From Lachnospiraceae bacterium (GTDB lineage Bacteria; Bacillota; Clostridia; Lachnospirales; Lachnospiraceae), in the NCBI GenBank assembly GCA_016282595.1, contig JAEEKV010000048.1, forward strand, positions 1-36,233: DNA of 36,233 nucleotides. Reading direction: 5' to 3'. Numbering within the stretch: the stretch's first letter is position 1; each line of letters opens with the position of its first letter. The position numbers and the translations under genes were made by a program. The notes under the pieces are model-generated. The model was not told where the DNA came from, did no database searches, and worked only from the letters and a program-made list of their open reading frames with translations. Shown in pieces: positions 1-6,743 of this stretch.

Positions 1-119
1 TCCAGAGCTTTCCTGCTCCAGGGACGGGAAAAGAGCTGGTTTTCAATTATCGCCGCTTCCTCACAATCGGAAAGCTCCATGAGAGAAAAGGTGAGGTTCC
101 TTGCAGCTTCACGCTCCAT
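1..119 (-). CDS. rimI: Ribosomal protein S18 alanine N-acetyltransferase RimI, N-terminal part (cut by window edge)
   Basis: Only about the first 39 codons lie in the window. They read MEREAARNLTFSLMELSDCE and continue through an IENQLFSRPWSRKA segment. The 'E..F..PWS' pattern near the N-terminus is typical of the GNAT-family RimI acetyltransferase, which acetylates the N-terminal alanine of ribosomal protein S18. The ATG lies inside the end of tsaB (an 11-base overlap in another frame), so the two are translationally coupled. Clostridia and bacilli commonly carry tsaE-tsaB-rimI in this order, and that context supports the call as much as the short sequence does. The acetyl-CoA binding motif lies outside the window and was not seen. 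Confidence 0.75.
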   Translation of the reverse strand, partial: MEREAARNLTFSLMELSDCEEAAIIENQLFSRPWSRKAL

Positions 120-819
120 GTTCCTGCTCCATTCGCTCCCGCTCTGCCTGGGACATCCTGTAATACTTCGGTGCGTGCTGATCCGATGAGATCGCAAGTC
201 CCTCCCTGTAATACTTCGCTCCCAGCTGTGCCACTGCCGCTGCCCGCTGCCTCATACAAAAGGCAGGTGCAAATGAAAACGGGATGGTGAGGCTTTTTTC
301 AATCAGCTCCTTATGAACCGGAACCCCGTCTCCTAAAAAGATGACCTTTTGCCCCTTTTCCTGCAGAAGCTGTAAGATCTCTTCCGCTGCCACAGCCCGG
401 GCCTCTTCCACGCAAACAAAGCTTCCATCCTCTGTAAAGGTATAGACTCCGGTATAAACCTGTCCGCGTCTGGCGTCCATCATGGGACAGATCAGATCCC
501 GGTTGCCGTAGAGCTGATAAGCCATGGCATCCAGGGTAGGAACCTCCACAAGGGGGATATCCAAGGCCAGTCCAAGGCCCTTTGCCGTAGCCGATCCGAT
601 CCGAAGTCCCGTAAAGGATCCCGGTCCCGAAGAAATGGCAATGCAATCCAAGCTTTCCGGCTGTGCCCCGGTCATGGTGAAGATCTGCTCCATCATGGGA
701 AGCAGGGTCTGTGAATGTGTTTTCTGATAACAGGTGGTGTATTCCGCCACCAGCACATCATCCTCTAAAAGTGCAACGGATGCTACCAGTGAGGAGCTCT
801 CAATCGCTGCCAGTTTCAT
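109..819 (-). CDS. tsaB: tRNA threonylcarbamoyladenosine biosynthesis protein TsaB
   Basis: A 236-residue protein of the ASKHA-fold TsaB/YeaZ family. It partners TsaD and TsaE in making N6-threonylcarbamoyladenosine at position 37 of ANN-decoding tRNAs in the cytoplasm. The N-terminus MKLAAIESSSLVASVALL is the first strand pair of the fold, and the family hallmark SGPGSFTGLRIG sits at about residues 64-75. Length is normal for the family. Its ATG overlaps the tsaE stop codon (ATGA), and its own end overlaps the rimI start, giving a tightly coupled three-gene unit. TsaB itself is a non-catalytic scaffold in known systems. No frameshift or missing motif was seen. Confidence 0.95.
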   Translation of the reverse strand: MKLAAIESSSLVASVALLEDDVLVAEYTTCYQKTHSQTLLPMMEQIFTMTGAQPESLDCIAISSGPGSFTGLRIGSATAKGLGLALDIPLVEVPTLDAMAYQLYGNRDLICPMMDARRGQVYTGVYTFTEDGSFVCVEEARAVAAEEILQLLQEKGQKVIFLGDGVPVHKELIEKSLTIPFSFAPAFCMRQRAAAVAQLGAKYYREGLAISSDQHAPKYYRMSQAERERMEQEHGA

Positions 820-1262
820 GTTTCCAAATCCTGTCCTTCCAAACCTTCTATCTCAATGCTGCGATAGGAAAATCCCTTTTCCGGCTCCTTGCTGACGCGG
901 ATCCGGATGGTCTCCTTCGGCATGATCTCGGGAAGCTGATTTGCCCATTCCACCAGACAAACCCCCTGCCCGAAAAAGTATTCTTCATATCCGATCTCGT
1001 CCATTTCCTCCGGCTCTTCGATCCGATAGACGTCAAAATGATACAAAGGCAGCCTTCCGCCCTCATAGATCTGCATGATGGTAAAGGTGGGTGAGATCAC
1101 CGCCTCATCAATGCCGAGACCTTCGGCAAACCCTTTTGCAAAAACGGTCTTCCCGACGCCCAGATCCCCCTCTAAGGCATAGACTTCTCCCGGCTTTGCC
1201 GCCATTCCTATTTCCCGGCCAAGGGCCAGGGTTTCTTCTTCTGAATTCGTTATTCTTCGCAT
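816..1262 (-). CDS. tsaE: tRNA threonylcarbamoyladenosine biosynthesis ATPase TsaE
   Basis: The P-loop ATPase of the t6A machinery, which regulates the TsaB-TsaD complex. Walker A is visible as LEGDLGVGKTVFAKGF; SPTFTIMQIY and the later LVEWANQLPE segment match the family. The open frame extends upstream to an ATG at 1283, but two better starts follow. The ATG at 1262 has a GGTGG ribosome site seven bases upstream and gives the usual N-terminus MRRITNSEEETLALG. The ATG at 1268 is also possible. A likely promoter (-10 TATGAT at 1279-1284) places transcription start near 1272, which would exclude the 1283 start. From 1262 the protein is about 148 residues, normal for the family. Overlaps tsaB by four bases. 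Confidence 0.93.
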   Translation of the reverse strand: MRRITNSEEETLALGREIGMAAKPGEVYALEGDLGVGKTVFAKGFAEGLGIDEAVISPTFTIMQIYEGGRLPLYHFDVYRIEEPEEMDEIGYEEYFFGQGVCLVEWANQLPEIMPKETIRIRVSKEPEKGFSYRSIEIEGLEGQDLET

Positions 1263-1278
1263 ACGCATACCACCATAT

Positions 1279-1308
1279 ATCATAACACAAAACCGCAGTG
1301 TTGTACAA
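1279..1308 (-). promoter_or_regulatory. Possible tsaE-tsaB-rimI promoter overlapping a terminator hairpin
   Basis: On the minus strand TTGTAC (1303-1308) is followed by an 18-base spacer and TATGAT (1279-1284). The -35 lies inside the loop and arm of the terminator at 1289-1318. Predicted transcription start is about 1272. Moderate match only. Confidence 0.4.
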
Positions 1309-1318
1309 CTGCGGTTTT
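1289..1318 (-). terminator. Intrinsic terminator after the YcxB-like gene
   Basis: Inverted repeat AAAACCGCAGT (1289-1299) and ACTGCGGTTTT (1308-1318) with an 8-base loop. It lies between the stop of the upstream minus-strand gene (1358) and tsaE. The T-run is better on the plus strand (seven T) than on the minus strand (four T, then GTGTT), so it may work in both directions, although no plus-strand gene reads into it. Confidence 0.7.
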
Positions 1319-1357
1319 TTTCTGAAGTCTATTCTGTTTTCCTGTTTTTTCCTTCCG

Positions 1358-1915
1358 TTACTGGCGAATTTTCACCTTTTTCGGAGGCATATGCCTGCTG
1401 ATGAGTTCGATGACCAAAGCCGTATCGTCCCCCAGGTCTGCTCTCGGGAACACGCTGGCGTTCACCTTTGAGGTATAAAGCACGATGCTTCGCGGGGTGG
1501 AGATGGCTTTGTACATATCCTTCCAGGCCTGCATCTGTACCGTCTCCCCCTGGGAAACATAGACGCCCTCCTCAGCAAAGGTATAATGGAGAGGCTTTTG
1601 GAAAGCCTCGTTGGTAATGGCCTGTTTGCGTGCCGTCAGAAACAGATTCCACGGAAGGTAAACGATCATGACAATGCCGATGACCAGATACAGCCCGCCT
1701 GCACCTTTCAAAAAGAACATAAGTGCCATAAACCCAAGCAGAGTTGCCACCAATCCCAAGGGGCTGGTATAGGTGTGCCTCAGCATATAGTCGTACAGTA
1801 CCGTGGTGTTCATATGCACATCCACCTCATAAAGAGGATTCTCGGGAAGGGTCACGGCTGTGCTTTCGATTTCTTCAGTTGTTTCATGTTCTGTATCAAG
1901 TTCTTTCGTATCCAT
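1358..1915 (-). CDS. YcxB-like family membrane protein
   Basis: A 185-residue protein. After an acidic Thr/Glu-rich N-terminus (about 1-25), a YEVDVHMNTTVLYDYML segment leads into two hydrophobic helices at about 54-72 and 75-93. A soluble beta-rich domain (about 100-175) follows, with an LHYTFAEEGVYVSQGE stretch. This layout is that of YcxB-like proteins, whose biochemical role is unknown. The ATG at 1915 is kept because the conserved domain begins upstream of the next in-frame ATG (1813, residue 35), although that one has a GAGGTGG site. No Shine-Dalgarno sequence precedes 1915, and the predicted promoter puts the transcript start at the ATG itself. It stands alone between the export operon and tsaE. 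Confidence 0.75.
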   Translation of the reverse strand: MDTKELDTEHETTEEIESTAVTLPENPLYEVDVHMNTTVLYDYMLRHTYTSPLGLVATLLGFMALMFFLKGAGGLYLVIGIVMIVYLPWNLFLTARKQAITNEAFQKPLHYTFAEEGVYVSQGETVQMQAWKDMYKAISTPRSIVLYTSKVNASVFPRADLGDDTALVIELISRHMPPKKVKIRQ

Positions 1916-1921
1916 ACTGTT

Positions 1922-1949
1922 ATGATATCTTTTGTCTTTCTTTTGTCAA
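1922..1949 (-). promoter_or_regulatory. Promoter of the YcxB-like gene, predicted leaderless
   Basis: TTGACA (1944-1949), 16-base spacer, TATCAT (1922-1927). The A of the ATG (1915) is the seventh base after the -10 box, the usual +1 position. No ribosome binding site lies between them. Confidence 0.65.
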
Positions 1950-1969
1950 GAGAAACCCGTTTTTCCGTA

Positions 1970-3226
1970 TTATTCTCTTCTCAGGGCCTCAATGGGGCTG
2001 AGCTTTGCAGCCTTCCTTGCCGGGTAGATTCCGAAGAACAGACCCACAGCCGAAGAAAACAGTGTTGTCAGGATCACGACAACCGGTGAGATCTTGGCGC
2101 TGATGCCGATGGCTCCGCAAATGGCGGATGCCCCTGCCACGCCAATGGCTATTCCTATGAGGCCACCAAGCAGGGTAATAATGGCGGATTCAAACAAAAA
2201 CTGCAGCATAATGGATTTGGTCCTGGCTCCCAGAGCCTTGCGGATACCGATCTCTCTGGTACGCTCCGTTACCGACACCAGCATGATGTTCATAACACCG
2301 ATACCGCCTACCAGCAGGGAGATAGCAGCCACTAAAACCACGAAGGCCGTAATATAATCCATGATCTTATTGATCTGATCCATGGAGTCATTGAAATCCT
2401 GCATGTCGATGGCCTTGGAATCCTCCGGCACATGATACTTTGTCCGTAAAAACTGCAGGATGGAGGAAGCGGCTTCCGTAGCATACTCCGGACCGTCCGT
2501 ATAAACATAGAAACTGGAAAACTTATCCACATCAAATCCGAAATAGTTACCGAGCACCGTCAGAGGTGCTTCCATCTCCACCTGATCAAAATACATTAAC
2601 ATACTCATCACTTTGGAAGATGCAGCATCCTCACGGATTCCGATGATCTTAAACTCCAGGGTCCTTCCGTACATCTCCGTGGTAAAGGTCTGACCGATGA
2701 CATCCGTAGTACCGAACATGGCAATGGCACTGGATTCCCGGATCACGCACACCTTGGCGGCAGATTCAAAATCCGTTTTGTTAAAGTAACGGCCTTTGAT
2801 GATGGGCTCCTGGTACTGATATTGCAGCGCCTCAGTTCCGGCATACAGATAAGCTGTGAGCCCCTGCTCCTTCGGACCATCAGCTGTACCGTATCCGGTA
2901 TCTACGGATGTAGCTCCCTTGATGTGAGGGATCCGCTCCCGGATCTGCTCCAGGTCCTCTATCGTAAACTCTACGATCTCCTCATCCGAAGCTCCTCCTC
3001 CCAGCAATGCCGCGGAAGAATTCGCATTGGAGTAAAAGTAAAGCTGTCCGCCTGCAAGCGCATTAAGACCTTCCGTAATCTCGCCGGCAACACCCTGACC
3101 CACTGAGATTACCAGGATCACGGAGGAGATACCGATGATGATACCCAGCATCGTCAGAAAAGACCGGCCCTTATTGGTCCTGATGTTCATCAGAGCCATT
3201 TTGATATATTCCACGATCTGTGACAT
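1970..3226 (-). CDS. ABC transporter permease, MacB/FtsX family
   Basis: A 418-residue permease with the MacB topology. An N-terminal cytoplasmic/TM segment MNIRTNKGRSFLTMLGIIIG leads into TM1 (about 22-45). A large extracytoplasmic domain (about 50-285) comes next, then three C-terminal helices at about 290-315, 340-365 and 378-405, and finally PARKAAKLSPIEALRRE, the usual end of this family. The segment after TM2 carries VTERTREIGIRKALGA, the conserved coupling-helix region that contacts the ATPase. It lies 12 bases downstream of the adaptor gene with an AGAGGGT ribosome site. Together with the adaptor and the ATPase it should form a mechanotransmission-type exporter. Substrate cannot be told: antimicrobial peptides, lipids or other amphiphiles are all possible. 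Confidence 0.92.
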   Translation of the reverse strand: MSQIVEYIKMALMNIRTNKGRSFLTMLGIIIGISSVILVISVGQGVAGEITEGLNALAGGQLYFYSNANSSAALLGGGASDEEIVEFTIEDLEQIRERIPHIKGATSVDTGYGTADGPKEQGLTAYLYAGTEALQYQYQEPIIKGRYFNKTDFESAAKVCVIRESSAIAMFGTTDVIGQTFTTEMYGRTLEFKIIGIREDAASSKVMSMLMYFDQVEMEAPLTVLGNYFGFDVDKFSSFYVYTDGPEYATEAASSILQFLRTKYHVPEDSKAIDMQDFNDSMDQINKIMDYITAFVVLVAAISLLVGGIGVMNIMLVSVTERTREIGIRKALGARTKSIMLQFLFESAIITLLGGLIGIAIGVAGASAICGAIGISAKISPVVVILTTLFSSAVGLFFGIYPARKAAKLSPIEALRRE

Positions 3227-3238
3227 AGCTACCCTCTG

Positions 3239-4891
3239 TTATTTCTTGTCTTTCTCTTCTGCATCCTCAGACTCATCCTTTGAAACCGGCATTACATCCA
3301 TGCCTTCTTTCATGTCGGATGTCACGTTCTTGACAATTTGATCCCCGGCAGAAACACCGCTTACAATTTCGATCATCTCATCATCGCTGATACCGGTTTC
3401 CACAACCGCTTTTTCCAGTTTACCGTCCCTTACCACATAGACAAAGGTGCTGTCGCTGGAGTAATTCAGACATACCATGGGGATCAATACAATGTCCTTC
3501 TTATCAGCGGTCTGGACAGTAACCTTTCCTTCTGTTCCCAGAATGATGGAATCATCCGGATTATCAATGTGAACATCTACATCCACGGTAACGGATCCCT
3601 GAGCGTTGGTAGCGGCTACGCGGCTGATCTTGGCAACCTTACCCTGATACTCATTTTCTCCGATCTTAATGGTGGCTTCCTGTCCTTCGGAAAGCTTTTC
3701 CAGATCGTTCTTTCCTGCCGGAATCACCACCTTTACCTTTTTGGTGCTCTGTACGGAAAACAGCTCCATGCCCTCTGAAACCGTCATACCCGCCTGGGGT
3801 GCTGCAGCAATGACAACGCCGTCCATATCACAGGTCATACCCTGCTCCGCAATGGCGATCATCTCTTCCAGATCATCTGTGGAGCGCTCTGCAATCTCCT
3901 TGGAAACGGCCTGCTGTTTTTTCTGCAGTCCCGCCGTGGGATCTGCTGTATCCTTTACTGCTTCCGCCTTTTCCTTCATGGCTTTGTATTCCGCAAGATC
4001 TGCGGAGCAGGTCTCATAGGCTGCCTGCAGGGCATCTACATCGTAAGCCTTCAGCTTCTTGGCTACCTCTTTGAGTTCTTCCTGCTTCTGCTCTGTCTTC
4101 TTCAGGGCTTTCTTATTCTCCGGATCCGATTTCAGGATCTTAGCATATTCCTGGATCTCAGCGGTAATGGCTGCCTGCTCCTTTTGCAGCTTCCCTGCTT
4201 CTGCAAGCTGGGAAGAGATCTGGCCTACCGCTTCCTGATAGTGGGCTACATAGGCCTCATACTCCGGAAGCTCCGCTGCCGCCTCTGCCACCTTTGCCTG
4301 TCCGCTGTTTACCTGGGTAATGGCGATATCCGAACCGATAAGAGATACCTGCTGCTCCAGCTTGGCCTTCTCCAGCTGCTCCTTCAGATCATCCACATCA
4401 AACTCTACGAACTTTTCACCGCTTTTTACAATGTCTCCCTGCTTGATATCACAGGAAAGTACCTTGGCGCTGACGGGTGCAAAATAGGTTTTGCTCTCCT
4501 CGGTCTGCACCGTTCCGGAGATCTCCACGGTCTGGGAAAGGCTGCCTGTGGTAGCTTCCTCCACCGTAACCGCCGTTCCGATCTTACCTGTCAGCTTTGC
4601 GATCTGATCCTTTAACACCGTTGCCATAATGGTAGGGATCAGGATGATCAAAACCACAACCGGGATCCACCAGAACCGAAAGCCCTTCTTATTCTTGGGC
4701 TTTTCCGGATACTGCTTGGGTGCGATCCTCGGACGGGGATCTACTCTCTGCTGGGCTACCGCTGCGGGAGGCTGGGTCTTTTCTCCGGTTTTGCCTTCGC
4801 CTTCCGCCTTGGTATTTTCCGTCTCCTTTGTCTCCTGCACCGCTGCCGCCTGTGCTTCTGTCAGAACCTCATCATTCATACCGATCTTCAT
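3239..4891 (-). CDS. HlyD/MacA-type efflux adaptor with long coiled-coil hairpin
   Basis: A 550-residue membrane-fusion-type adaptor. Residues 1-70 are an Ala/Glu/Lys/Pro-rich cytoplasmic tail. One TM helix (about 74-92, FWWIPVVVLIILIPTIMA) follows. The first lipoyl half (about 105-165, with VSAKVLSCDIKQGDIVKSGE) leads into a long Lys/Glu/Ala/Gln-rich coiled-coil region (about 165-345), and the second lipoyl half is at about 350-385 (MDGVVIAAAPQAGMTVSEG). Beta-barrel and membrane-proximal domains run to about 530, and a Lys/Asp/Glu tail ends the protein. In Gram-positive cells this type of adaptor works with MacB-like permeases although there is no outer membrane. It is longer than typical MacA (around 370-400) because of the tail and coiled coil. 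Ribosome site GAGGAG precedes the ATG. Confidence 0.92.
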   Translation of the reverse strand: MKIGMNDEVLTEAQAAAVQETKETENTKAEGEGKTGEKTQPPAAVAQQRVDPRPRIAPKQYPEKPKNKKGFRFWWIPVVVLIILIPTIMATVLKDQIAKLTGKIGTAVTVEEATTGSLSQTVEISGTVQTEESKTYFAPVSAKVLSCDIKQGDIVKSGEKFVEFDVDDLKEQLEKAKLEQQVSLIGSDIAITQVNSGQAKVAEAAAELPEYEAYVAHYQEAVGQISSQLAEAGKLQKEQAAITAEIQEYAKILKSDPENKKALKKTEQKQEELKEVAKKLKAYDVDALQAAYETCSADLAEYKAMKEKAEAVKDTADPTAGLQKKQQAVSKEIAERSTDDLEEMIAIAEQGMTCDMDGVVIAAAPQAGMTVSEGMELFSVQSTKKVKVVIPAGKNDLEKLSEGQEATIKIGENEYQGKVAKISRVAATNAQGSVTVDVDVHIDNPDDSIILGTEGKVTVQTADKKDIVLIPMVCLNYSSDSTFVYVVRDGKLEKAVVETGISDDEMIEIVSGVSAGDQIVKNVTSDMKEGMDVMPVSKDESEDAEEKDKK

Positions 4892-4929
4892 AACAATCTC
4901 CTCTGATACACTCTATGGTTACCACATTC

Positions 4930-5634
4930 CTATGCGTTGCCTTGATCTTCGTTCAAATAATCCTCCACGATCTTTCCGTCAATGATCCTTATAACCCGGG
5001 CTGCCTGGGCGGCAATGCCGTTATCATGGGTAATGAGGATCACGGTTCTCCCCTCTTTGTGAAGCTCCTTTAGGATTTGCAGGATCTCCTTACTGGACCC
5101 TGAATCCAGGTTACCTGTAGGCTCATCTGCCAGGATCACAGGCGGTGCCTGGGCGATGGCTCTTGCAATGGCTACTCTTTGCTGCTGACCGCCGGACATT
5201 TCGGAGGGTCTGTGGGTCATTCTCTTTTCCAGTCCTACCTTCCTTAATGCATTTTCCGAAAGCTCGTGACGCTCCTTTTGTCCTACTCCGCGGTAGATCA
5301 GGGGCAGCTCCACATTTTCCTTGGCCGTCAGATTGGCGATGAGGTTAAAGCCCTGGAAGATAAATCCGATCTCCCGGTTGCGGATATCGGAAAGCTCATC
5401 ATCCGAAAGGGAGGATACGTCCGATCCGCTTAAAATATACCGACCGCTGGTAGGCACATCCAGACATCCGATCATGTTCATCAGGGTGGATTTTCCCGAG
5501 CCGGATTGTCCGATGATCGCCACAAATTCTCCCCTGCTGATGGTCAGATCCACGTGATCTAAGGCCCTGACCTCGTTTTCGCCGGGATTGTAGATCTTAC
5601 AGATATCCGACATATCTACAAGTATTTCTCCCAT
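4930..5634 (-). CDS. ABC transporter ATP-binding protein, MacB/LolD type
   Basis: A 234-residue ATPase with all nucleotide-binding motifs: Walker A GQSGSGKST (42-50), Q-loop FQGFNL (Q94), signature MSGGQQQRVA (about 146-155), Walker B VILADEPTGNLDS (about 167-178) and H-loop THD (202-204). Sequence and length match the group that energises MacB-type permeases. It is first in the operon ATPase-adaptor-permease, 38 bases upstream of the adaptor. A near-consensus promoter lies upstream (5693-5721). Phased TTAA repeats further upstream suggest control by an OmpR-family response regulator, but no such regulator or kinase gene is in the window. Confidence 0.95.
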   Translation of the reverse strand: MGEILVDMSDICKIYNPGENEVRALDHVDLTISRGEFVAIIGQSGSGKSTLMNMIGCLDVPTSGRYILSGSDVSSLSDDELSDIRNREIGFIFQGFNLIANLTAKENVELPLIYRGVGQKERHELSENALRKVGLEKRMTHRPSEMSGGQQQRVAIARAIAQAPPVILADEPTGNLDSGSSKEILQILKELHKEGRTVILITHDNGIAAQAARVIRIIDGKIVEDYLNEDQGNA

Positions 5635-5692
5635 CCTTACGTCCTTTCCGCTGCTTTCTTTTTCCTCTTAATCGTTTTAGGAACCAGAATAT

Positions 5693-5721
5693 ATTGTACC
5701 CGCTAAAGCCCTGTGCGTCAA
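5693..5721 (-). promoter_or_regulatory. Promoter of the MacAB-type export operon
   Basis: TTGACG (5716-5721), 17-base spacer, TACAAT (5693-5698) on the minus strand. Predicted start is about 5686, leaving a leader of about 50 nt before the ATG at 5634. GGAAAGGA near 5644 is the likely ribosome site. Confidence 0.8.
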
Positions 5722-5742
5722 GATATTGCGCTTTCCAAAGCA

Positions 5743-5774
5743 TTAAGATTTCTTTAACATAACCTTAATTTTAA
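5743..5774. promoter_or_regulatory. Three 11-bp-phased TTAA repeats, candidate response-regulator site
   Basis: TTAA occurs at 5743, 5754 and 5765, exactly 11 bp apart, with another out-of-phase copy at 5771. Direct repeats on an 11-bp period upstream of a -35 box are the usual layout of OmpR/PhoB-family binding sites. The block lies about 22 bp upstream of the minus-strand -35 and about 15-20 bp upstream of the plus-strand -35, so it could serve either promoter. The binding protein is unknown. Confidence 0.45.
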
Positions 5775-5788
5775 CGCCACTTTTCCCT

Positions 5789-5817
5789 TTGCATCTTTTG
5801 CCGGAAAGTGCTATATT
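5789..5817 (+). promoter_or_regulatory. Promoter of the 5824 operon, predicted leaderless
   Basis: TTGCAT (5789-5794), 17-base spacer, TATATT (5812-5817). The A of the ATG at 5824 is the seventh base after the -10, so the transcript would start at the start codon. The -35 match is weak (three of six). Confidence 0.45.
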
Positions 5818-5823
5818 AGAAGT

Positions 5824-6201
5824 ATGAAATCCAACGCATTTATGTTGATATCCATGTGTATGGGGGTATTGTCGATCATCACAAGTCCCCTCTTTTTCTT
5901 ATCCCTTCCATTAGCCGGACTCAGTATCCTGTTTGCGATCCTGTCCAAGGGAAAAGAGTATCAGATGGATATCATGGCAAAGGTAGGCGTCATCACATCC
6001 TCTCTGGGAATTGTGTGTTGCCTGCTGCTGACGGCTTTAATGACCATGCTGCTTTTGTTCTCCCCTGCTTATCGCAGCCGTCTGAACGAGACCAGCCAGA
6101 TGATGTACGGTCAGACATTTGATGAAATGATGGAGATGCAATACGGCGTATCTTTAGATGAGATCGCCGAAAAGGCATCTGAGATGTTTCATATACAGTA
6201 A
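5824..6201 (+). CDS. Small two-TM membrane protein of unknown function
   Basis: A 125-residue protein. Two hydrophobic stretches at about 5-40 and 50-82 (GVITSSLGIVCCLLLTALMTMLL) resemble the double-helix layout of DUF4190-type small membrane proteins. A soluble, Met/Glu-rich C-terminal tail follows, with the repeated pattern 'FDEMMEMQYGVSLDEIAEK'. The tail looks helical and acidic and probably faces one side of the membrane as an interaction segment. No enzyme motif is visible. It is first in a plus-strand unit with the HEGQH protein (23-base gap) and the DUF975 protein. No clear ribosome site precedes its ATG. Function is not known. Confidence 0.7.
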   Translation: MKSNAFMLISMCMGVLSIITSPLFFLSLPLAGLSILFAILSKGKEYQMDIMAKVGVITSSLGIVCCLLLTALMTMLLLFSPAYRSRLNETSQMMYGQTFDEMMEMQYGVSLDEIAEKASEMFHIQ

Positions 6202-6224
6202 CACGTTACGAAAGGAGGAGCCAT

Positions 6225-6743
6225 ATGTCGCTTAGGATCGGTGCTTTGGGAACTTCATTTGCCATGCCCTATGTGGGATCTGCGTCTGTTTCTCCTCTTT
6301 CGAATACAGGCGCTGCCTCTGAAACCGGAACCATACAGAACAGCGGAGAATCCACCATCAAGGCTCCCGGAAGGAAATCCTCTCCGGCCGAGTGCAAGAC
6401 CTGCGCGGAGCGCAAATACGTAGATGGCTCCGATGAATCCGATGTATCCTGTCAGACGCCTACTCACTTTTCTCCCGAGCAGGCTGCTTCCGCAGTCAGA
6501 GCTCATGAAGGACAGCATGTGGCTAACGCTTATCAGAAGGCCGGCGCTAAAAACGGAACGGTGCTGCAGGCCTCTGTCCGGATCAAAACAGCCATCTGTC
6601 CTGAATGCGGACGAAGCTATGTGGCAGGCGGTGTAACTGCTACCAAGATCAAATACAGTAACGAAGAAAACCCTTATCAGAAGGCCAGAAAAAAGGCCGA
6701 TGCCGGAGCTTTAGCCGGTATGAATTTTGACGCAGCCGTATGA
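6225..6743 (+). CDS. Small HExxH zinc-metallopeptidase-like protein with CxxC pairs
   Basis: A 172-residue protein preceded by a strong AAAGGAGGAG site. Residues 1-50 are Ser/Ala/Gly-rich and probably disordered. C57 and C60 form an ECKTC pair, with C76 nearby. VRAHEGQHVANAYQKAG contains HEGQH (94-98), which fits the HExxH zinc-protease pattern inside a predicted helix. C125 and C128 (ICPECGRSYVAGG) form a second CxxC pair. The HExxH helix context resembles the SprA-related putative metalloprotease family, but this copy is short and that assignment is an inference. No signal peptide or TM helix is seen, so it is probably cytoplasmic or exported by an unusual route. Its stop overlaps the next gene's ATG (ATGA). 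Whether it is an active protease is unknown. Confidence 0.75.
   Translation: MSLRIGALGTSFAMPYVGSASVSPLSNTGAASETGTIQNSGESTIKAPGRKSSPAECKTCAERKYVDGSDESDVSCQTPTHFSPEQAASAVRAHEGQHVANAYQKAGAKNGTVLQASVRIKTAICPECGRSYVAGGVTATKIKYSNEENPYQKARKKADAGALAGMNFDAAV

Noticed and set aside
1970-2020. Hairpin after the MacB-type permease stop as a terminator
   Set aside because: AAGAGAA/TTCTCTT arms are weak, separated by an 18-base loop and not followed by a T-run.
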